Below, piece by piece: positions 6,883 to 10,886 of a stretch of 10,886 nt of DNA. Numbering within the stretch: position 1 is the stretch's first letter; each line of letters begins with the position of its first letter. The stretch comes from JBCCEV01 sp039030125. Lineage in GTDB: Bacteria > Pseudomonadota > Gammaproteobacteria > Ga0077536. The DNA is taken from NCBI GenBank assembly GCA_039030125.1, contig JBCCEV010000146.1, forward strand, positions 1 to 10,886, written 5' to 3'. The translations under genes and the position numbers were made by a program. The notes beneath the pieces were generated by a model. The model searched no databases, was not told the DNA's origin, and saw nothing but the letters and a program-made list of their open reading frames with translations.

Positions 6883-7572
6883 TTAGTTGCCGTGTTGACG
6901 AGGATAGTCCTCTGGGTGGGATTGGATCCACCCTTGAATGCTTGGCAGGTCGGCAACGTTGTCATAAACCGCTTTGAGTTGCGGATAAGCACCATCAAGA
7001 AGTGCTGGGTCGCGGTCGAGCAGTTGATTAAAGCGGTTGAATACACAAACGTCCGCCCACGAAAGCGCACCACCCACCATATGGCCTTGCGCGGCGAGCC
7101 GCTCCAGACGCTCCAGCATGGCGGGTAATTTCGAAACCCAGAACTCACCGATCCGCGCTTCACGCTCAGCCTCGGGGAGCTGTTTCGTACCGACCGCGCC
7201 GGGGACCCCATCAAAACTCATTTTGGCAATGGTGGATTGGATCTCCGCCTGATGCACGACGACCATATCGCTATGGGCTGCAGCCAGAGGATCTTCGGGG
7301 TAGAGACCGGCGCTGCGGGCGGCAAATCGCGTGATGCTATCGGTTTGGCCAATAAACACGTCGTCCACCTGCAGGGCCGGCATCTGCCCAAAGGGTAGGC
7401 GCGCCTTGAAGTCGTCCATCGGACCAAATTCTTCGATGCTATAGCGCACGTCTTCAAAGTCGACGCCGCCCGCGGTAAATATCAAGCGGATCGGCTCGCC
7501 GATCCCGCGCCCGTAGAAATAATGGAATTTGATTGTGGCCACACGCCCATCTCTGCTTGCTGGAGCGCTCAT
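6883..7572 (-). CDS. Glutathione S-transferase, Sigma-like
   Basis: A 229-residue two-domain cytoplasmic protein. The thioredoxin-fold N-terminal domain reads KFHYFYGRGIGEPIRL, with Tyr18 in the place of the catalytic Tyr of Sigma-class enzymes (compare the TYFNMRG block of haematopoietic prostaglandin D synthase). It continues with FGQMPAL, containing the cis-Pro that contacts the glutathione backbone, and QTDSITRF, the gamma-glutamyl-binding Gln-Thr/Ser-Asp block. The C-terminal helical domain (about 95-220) ends with ALSWADVCVFN and a Leu/Pro-rich tail. It should conjugate or isomerise electrophilic substrates with glutathione. GGGAAG lies 8 nt before the ATG; a GTG at codon 11 is a possible later start. 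It is the first gene of the leftward unit with the molybdenum hydroxylase, which suggests a joint role in processing an aromatic or other xenobiotic compound, though that is inference. Confidence 0.88.
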   Translation of the reverse strand: MSAPASRDGRVATIKFHYFYGRGIGEPIRLIFTAGGVDFEDVRYSIEEFGPMDDFKARLPFGQMPALQVDDVFIGQTDSITRFAARSAGLYPEDPLAAAHSDMVVVHQAEIQSTIAKMSFDGVPGAVGTKQLPEAEREARIGEFWVSKLPAMLERLERLAAQGHMVGGALSWADVCVFNRFNQLLDRDPALLDGAYPQLKAVYDNVADLPSIQGWIQSHPEDYPRQHGN

Positions 7573-7664
7573 TGTTCAAGCTTCCCGCTGAAGGTACAAG
7601 GATTGAACGCCCGATCGGTGTGCAACAATGGCGAGTTCGAATAAAACATCGACGGAGCGCAGCG
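7573..7664. promoter_or_regulatory. Divergent intergenic region between transferase and hydrolase genes
   Basis: These 92 bases separate the leftward glutathione S-transferase and the rightward alpha/beta hydrolase, so promoters for both should lie here or within the flanking ends. A 6-bp inverted pair GTTCAA (7574-7579) and TTGAAC (7603-7608) is present, but I see no convincing -35/-10 pair. The call rests on gene orientation. Confidence 0.4.
7654..7657 (+). promoter_or_regulatory. Ribosome binding site for the alpha/beta hydrolase
   Basis: GGAG lies 7 nt before the ATG at 7665. It supports this start over a longer frame beginning near 7533 that would overlap the divergent transferase gene and add 44 non-conserved residues before the first strand of the hydrolase fold. 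Confidence 0.75.
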
Positions 7665-8384
7665 ATGGCAACCTTTGTAATCGTCCACGGGGCCTGGCAC
7701 GAGGGGCAACTGTTCGAGGGCGTGGCGTCGTTTATCCGCCAGGCCGGGCATGAGGTGGTATTACCGACCATCGCGGGCAATGGCGCTGGGGCGGATAAAA
7801 GCGTGGGTCTGGCGGCGGCTATCGGGTCCATCGCTGAGGCCGTCGAATCGGCCGATCTGAGCGACATCGTGCTCTGCGGACACAGCTACGGCGGCATGAT
7901 CATTACAGGGGTCGCGGATCGGATCGGCGATCGGATCAGAAGGCTGGTCTATTGGAACGCATTCGTCCCCAACGATGGCGAATCGCTCAACGACATGGTG
8001 CCGGACAACTATGTCGCGCTATTTAGCGACCTCACTCAACCCGACGGCTCGGTGATGCTGCCCTTTGAGGTTTGGCGCGAGGCATTCATCAATGACGCGG
8101 ATCTGGACCTTGCCCAATCCGCCTTCGATCAGTTGAATCCCCATCCAGGCAAAACGTTTTCTGATGGCATTGAACTCAGTCAGAACCCGGCGGAGTTTTC
8201 GATCCCGAAATCCTATGTGAACTGCACCGAGGACATCGCACTGCCACATAGCCTGGGGTGGCATCCGCGACTCTCAGAAAAGCTGGGGGTTTTTCGTTTG
8301 ATTCAAATTCCTGGCAGCCATGAGCTATGTTTCACCCACCCGGAGCGGTTGGCCAAGGCGTTCATGGCCGCCGGCCGGGATTGA
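7665..8384 (+). CDS. Alpha/beta hydrolase (methylesterase or pyrethroid-esterase-like)
   Basis: A 239-residue soluble hydrolase. The protein opens with the first beta strand and oxyanion-hole block FVIVHGAWHEG. The nucleophile elbow is GHSYGG with Ser74, the acid is probably Asp190 in NCTEDIALP, and the base is His219 in PGSHELCF, giving a complete triad in the usual order. The pattern HGAW, HSYGGMIITGVADR and PGSHE resembles the plant methylesterase (salicylate-binding protein 2) and bacterial esterase group; the substrate may be a carboxylic ester, but this is not determined by the sequence. There is no signal peptide. The gene is divergent from the glutathione S-transferase and ends 6 nt from the end of the convergent MaoC-type gene, leaving no room for an intergenic terminator. 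Confidence 0.87.
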   Translation: MATFVIVHGAWHEGQLFEGVASFIRQAGHEVVLPTIAGNGAGADKSVGLAAAIGSIAEAVESADLSDIVLCGHSYGGMIITGVADRIGDRIRRLVYWNAFVPNDGESLNDMVPDNYVALFSDLTQPDGSVMLPFEVWREAFINDADLDLAQSAFDQLNPHPGKTFSDGIELSQNPAEFSIPKSYVNCTEDIALPHSLGWHPRLSEKLGVFRLIQIPGSHELCFTHPERLAKAFMAAGRD

Positions 8385-8390
8385 GAAAGT

Positions 8391-8849
8391 CTACGGATAA
8401 GCGATGCTCAGGCCTTCGGCGACCAAGGCGGGCCGCTCCTGCCCTTCGATTTCAATGACATGTTCGAATGTGCAGCGGATCCCGCCATCTTTAGTGTCTT
8501 CGGCGTTGAGCAGCTTCTGAGCGAGACGCACTCGTGCATCGACCGGAACGGGGGCGGTAAAGCGCAGCTTGTTGAGGCCGTAGTTGACCCCGCGACTGCG
8601 TTTTTTTATCGACCAAATCGTCGCTCCCAAACGGGGCACTAGAGAAAGCGTCAGGAAGCCGTGGGCGATCGTTTTGCCGTTGGGCATATCGGCCTTGGCC
8701 CGCTCAACATCTACATGGATCCACTGATGGTCGCCGGTCGCTTCGGCAAACTTATCGATCATGTCCTGGTCAATGGTGATCCACTCAGAAGCCCCCAGTT
8801 CTTTACCAATGTGCGCTTTCATGGCCTCGGGTGTTTCGAACTCAAGCAT
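8391..8849 (-). CDS. MaoC-family (R)-specific enoyl-CoA hydratase-like protein
   Basis: A 152-residue single hot-dog-domain protein. The active-site block FAEATGDHQWIHVD supplies Asp40 and His45, the pair that activates water in R-specific enoyl-CoA hydratases, followed by the typical AHGFLTLSL segment (62-70). The remaining strands (RFTAPVPVDARVRL, FEHVIEIEG) complete the fold. Length fits stand-alone MaoC or NodN-like hydratases such as Mycobacterium HtdZ. It would hydrate trans-2-enoyl-CoA to (R)-3-hydroxyacyl-CoA in fatty acyl metabolism; chain-length preference is not visible. AAGGAG lies 6 nt before the ATG at 8849. It stands alone on its strand, convergent with the hydrolase and divergent from the DUF2867-like gene. 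A metabolic link to crotonyl-CoA made by glutaryl-CoA dehydrogenase is possible but speculative. Confidence 0.9.
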   Translation of the reverse strand: MLEFETPEAMKAHIGKELGASEWITIDQDMIDKFAEATGDHQWIHVDVERAKADMPNGKTIAHGFLTLSLVPRLGATIWSIKKRSRGVNYGLNKLRFTAPVPVDARVRLAQKLLNAEDTKDGGIRCTFEHVIEIEGQERPALVAEGLSIAYP

Positions 8850-8964
8850 GACGGGCTCCTTTTTTTGCGCCTAAACGTGCTAGTCAACAGGGCGCGATTA
8901 AACTACATTGCTCCACCAAGGTGCTACTAGGTTGCTACCGTCGGCAATATAGAGGGGAGCCGTC
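8850..8964. promoter_or_regulatory. Divergent intergenic region between MaoC gene and DUF2867-like gene
   Basis: This stretch should hold promoters for both divergent genes. It is less GC-rich than the coding DNA. It contains AAGGAG (minus strand, 8856-8861) for the MaoC gene and GAGGGGAG (8952-8959) for the rightward gene. A TTGACT reading leftward at about 8880-8885 could be a -35, but no matching -10 was found at 16-18 nt. No operator or riboswitch is recognisable. Confidence 0.45.
8952..8959 (+). promoter_or_regulatory. Strong ribosome binding site with no ATG downstream
   Basis: GAGGGGAG is the only good Shine-Dalgarno match before the DUF2867-like frame. It ends 5 nt before an in-frame ATT (8965) and 23 nt before the GTG (8983). 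An in-frame TAG at 8950-8952 rules out any start further upstream. The spacing therefore favours ATT as initiator. Confidence 0.6.
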
Positions 8965-8982
8965 ATTTCATCGACCACGGCC

Positions 8983-9468
8983 GTGCCATTGCCGGAAGAT
9001 GCGCTGATCTTGCGCTATCAAGGTGGCGGAAATTACGTCGATTGTTACCGCACGCAAGTGCCAGGGTCGGTGTCGCTCGCCCGATTGATTACCAGCTTCT
9101 ATACGAGCCCGCTGTTCAAGCTTGAACGCAGCGCGCTTTATGTGCTGTCACTCGGCGCCTCGGATGCTGACGTGCATGCGCTGGCTAACGGAGACATCGA
9201 TCGTTTCTCGGCATGGACGGTCGAGGCGCGTGAACCCGACCAACTGCTACTCAGCGACGTGCGGGCACGAACCCGCTCTTGGCTCAAAGTAGACGCTTTG
9301 GATAACAGTGCCACCGCACTTTTCTTTGGATCAGCCGTCCTCGCCCAGGTCGATCGCGAAGACATCGGTATCATCGCCAGTTCGCTGCTCGGTTTTCACG
9401 TGATGTACTCTCATGCCCTGCTGAACGCCGCGCGCCAACGCTTGCTGTCGGGGGTAAGCCAGCCATGA
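8983..9468 (+). CDS. DUF2867-like protein of unknown function
   Basis: The conservative GTG start gives 161 residues; a rare ATT start at 8965, better placed relative to the ribosome site, would give 167. I relate it to the DUF2867 group by the N-terminal YVDCYRTQVPG, the FYTSPLFKLER helix, and the block RFSAWTVEAREPDQLLL followed by RTRSWLKV and a strand ending in FFGSAVL. There is no signal peptide, membrane helix, metal motif or catalytic signature that I can see; a small mixed alpha/beta fold is likely. The last helical part (LGFHVMYSHALLNAARQRLL) is typical of the family end. Its TGA overlaps the ATG of the PQQ-dependent dehydrogenase (ATGA), so the two are translationally coupled and probably act in the same process. 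The function is not known. Confidence 0.7.
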   Translation: MPLPEDALILRYQGGGNYVDCYRTQVPGSVSLARLITSFYTSPLFKLERSALYVLSLGASDADVHALANGDIDRFSAWTVEAREPDQLLLSDVRARTRSWLKVDALDNSATALFFGSAVLAQVDREDIGIIASSLLGFHVMYSHALLNAARQRLLSGVSQP

Positions 9469-10886
9469 GCAACTATCAACACACGCTAGTCCTATTGACG
9501 TGCTTCGTCCTGGCGCAATCACTCCATGCCAATGACGACGCGCTCTCCACGCAGGCAATGATGGCGCCGCCAACGCAGTCGTGGATCACCAATGGCGGTA
9601 ACTTTTTCAATCAACGTTTTTCGCCGCTTGATGAAATCGATCGGACAAACGTGGCCAAGCTCAAGGGGGTGTGGCGGGCGCAGCTCAACGGCTCGGGCGT
9701 TGGCCCACCTTTCTCGGGCGAAGCCCAACCGATTGTTCATGACGGCGTGATGTACCTGATCACCGGCGCCGACGATGTGTTTGCCCTCGATATCGCGACG
9801 GGTGCGATCAAATGGGTTTACGAGTCGGGCTTGGATCCCAAAATCTCCACCATCTGCTGTGGCTGGACGAGCCGCGGTGTCGGCATTGCCGAGGGCAAGA
9901 TCTTTGTCGGGCGCTTGGACAGCAAACTGGTTGCGCTGGATATCGACAGTGGCGCCGAGATCTGGTCGGCCCAAACCGCGAGCTGGAGAGATGGCTATAC
10001 CATTACCGGTGCGCCGCTATATTTTGATGGCATGGTGATCACCGGCTTCGCAGGTGGCGAGTATGGCGTGCGGGGTTTGATCAAAGCATTCGACGCCGAC
10101 ACTGGCGATGCACTGTGGACGTTTCATACGGTCCCAGGACCGGGCGAGATTGGGCACGACACCTGGCCCCAAGGATCGGACGCTTATTTGCGCGGCGGCG
10201 CTACGGTGTGGCACACGCCGGCTGTCGACCCCGAGCTTGGGTTGATCTACTTCGCTACCGGCAACCCGGCACCAGATTTCAACGGCGCGGTGCGAGGCGG
10301 CGACAACTTATTTTCGGTGTCTGTCGTGGCGCTGGACGCCAAGACCGGGCAATACCAATGGCATTTCCAAGAAGTCCATCACGATATCTGGGATTACGAC
10401 GCCGCCAATCCGGTGGTGCTGTTCGACATTGAACACGAAGGTCAATCGCGCAAGGCCCTCGCGCACGCGGGGAAGACCGGCTGGGTGTATATCCTCGATC
10501 GTGTTGACGGCACACCGCTATATGGCATTGACGAGAAAGCGGTACCGCAAGAACCCCGACAGCTCACGGCTGCGACGCAACCCTATCCGCGCGGCGAAGC
10601 CTTCGCGCCGCAGGCGTTGGAGATGCCCATTTACGGCTACAAAACCGTCAATGACGGCAAGATCTTCACGCCCTACTGGGATGAACCCTTGCCCATTAGA
10701 CCGAGTTCTTTTGGCACGGCGGTCTGGGCGCCCTCGTCATACGACCCAAGCGACCACTCCCTATTTATTTGTGGACTGGATCTCATTGGGCTTTTCGTTG
10801 GCGGCACCATCGATGGCACCGAGCCTCAATCACAATATCTGGGCGGGCAATTCATCTTCGATAACATCCGCACCGGTATATTTGCG
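9465..10886 (+). CDS. Periplasmic PQQ-dependent alcohol dehydrogenase (3' end missing)
   Basis: The frame is open from ATG at 9465 to the window's end, giving 474 residues of a longer protein. Residues 1-22 form a signal peptide (hydrophobic TLVLLTCFVLA, cleavage after LHA), so it acts in the periplasm. The rest is a PQQ beta-propeller with repeated blades of the VFALDIATG..KWVYE kind. Vicinal Cys131-Cys132 in TICCGWTSRGVG match the unusual disulfide of methanol and quinoprotein alcohol dehydrogenases. Glu199 (AGGEYGVRG), Asn267 (ATGNPAP) and Asp291 (VALDAKTG) fit the calcium ligands and catalytic Asp by alignment. Lys293 stands where lanthanide-dependent enzymes have a second Asp, so a calcium type is expected. 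HHDIWDYDAANP is a further family block. It oxidises an alcohol or aldehyde and reduces a cytochrome; whether a C-terminal haem domain follows is beyond the window. It overlaps the DUF2867-like gene by 4 nt. Confidence 0.9.
   Translation, partial: MSNYQHTLVLLTCFVLAQSLHANDDALSTQAMMAPPTQSWITNGGNFFNQRFSPLDEIDRTNVAKLKGVWRAQLNGSGVGPPFSGEAQPIVHDGVMYLITGADDVFALDIATGAIKWVYESGLDPKISTICCGWTSRGVGIAEGKIFVGRLDSKLVALDIDSGAEIWSAQTASWRDGYTITGAPLYFDGMVITGFAGGEYGVRGLIKAFDADTGDALWTFHTVPGPGEIGHDTWPQGSDAYLRGGATVWHTPAVDPELGLIYFATGNPAPDFNGAVRGGDNLFSVSVVALDAKTGQYQWHFQEVHHDIWDYDAANPVVLFDIEHEGQSRKALAHAGKTGWVYILDRVDGTPLYGIDEKAVPQEPRQLTAATQPYPRGEAFAPQALEMPIYGYKTVNDGKIFTPYWDEPLPIRPSSFGTAVWAPSSYDPSDHSLFICGLDLIGLFVGGTIDGTEPQSQYLGGQFIFDNIRTGIFA

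Noticed and set aside
7574..7608. GTTCAA/TTGAAC inverted pair as a regulator operator
   Set aside because: The arms are only 6 bp with a 23-nt gap and no regulator gene is nearby; it is too weak to call.
7533..7664. N-terminal extension of the alpha/beta hydrolase by 44 residues
   Set aside because: It overlaps the start of the divergent transferase gene, shows no conserved sequence, and the fold begins exactly at the ATG at 7665, which has its own GGAG.
7917..7940. GATCGGATC repeats in the hydrolase gene
   Set aside because: They encode the ADRIGDRIRR helix within a conserved domain and look like codon coincidence rather than a separate element.
9519..9974. Minus-strand open frame of 151 codons opposite the PQQ dehydrogenase
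   Set aside because: The + strand encodes a signal peptide and conserved PQQ blades over the same bases, so this is a shadow.

Overview
The window looks like an ordinary chromosomal segment of a Proteobacterium, most likely a gammaproteobacterium with an aerobic, acyl-CoA- and xenobiotic-oriented metabolism. The basis is a full DjlA-type co-chaperone (membrane anchor, TerB-like core, C-terminal J domain), a bacterial glutaryl-CoA dehydrogenase, a MaoC hydratase, moderately high GC and dense coding with good Shine-Dalgarno sites. No rRNA, tRNA, CRISPR array, insertion sequence, integrase or phage gene was seen. The genus cannot be given from the sequence alone.

Region 1 (1-4071, + strand) is a compact run of four genes with gaps of 10-21 nt: the 3' part of a TTC38-like tetratricopeptide protein, an acyl-CoA dehydrogenase homologue with the hallmarks of 3-sulfinopropanoyl-CoA desulfinase, glutaryl-CoA dehydrogenase, and djlA. 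The two flavoproteins act on short acyl-CoAs with an acidic group at the far end. One is predicted to release sulfite and the other releases CO2. The desulfinase assignment is the most informative point: the catalytic Glu of normal acyl-CoA dehydrogenases is absent at both known positions, while the Arg and Gln recorded for the desulfinase are present.

Region 2 (4068-7572, - strand) reads, in transcription order, a Sigma-like glutathione S-transferase, a 785-residue molybdenum hydroxylase large subunit of the form II CoxL type (AYRGAGR), and a small three-helix membrane protein of unknown function whose stop codon overlaps that of djlA. No FAD or 2Fe-2S partner subunit of the molybdenum enzyme is encoded here.

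Region 3 (7573-8849) holds an alpha/beta hydrolase on + (divergent from the transferase) and, convergent with it by 6 nt, a MaoC-type enoyl-CoA hydratase on -.

Region 4 (8850-10886) starts with a divergent intergenic stretch of about 130 nt, then a DUF2867-like protein whose start codon is uncertain (GTG, or a rare ATT with a much better ribosome site). An ATGA overlap couples it to a secreted PQQ-dependent alcohol dehydrogenase that runs off the window's end. The dehydrogenase keeps the vicinal Cys pair and probable catalytic Asp but lacks the extra Asp typical of lanthanide-dependent enzymes.

I did not find a clear undescribed defence, mobile or regulatory system. The leads worth following are a possible organosulfur (3-sulfinopropionate) pathway next to glutaryl-CoA degradation, an apparently solo CoxL-type subunit, and the DUF2867-PQQ dehydrogenase pair.
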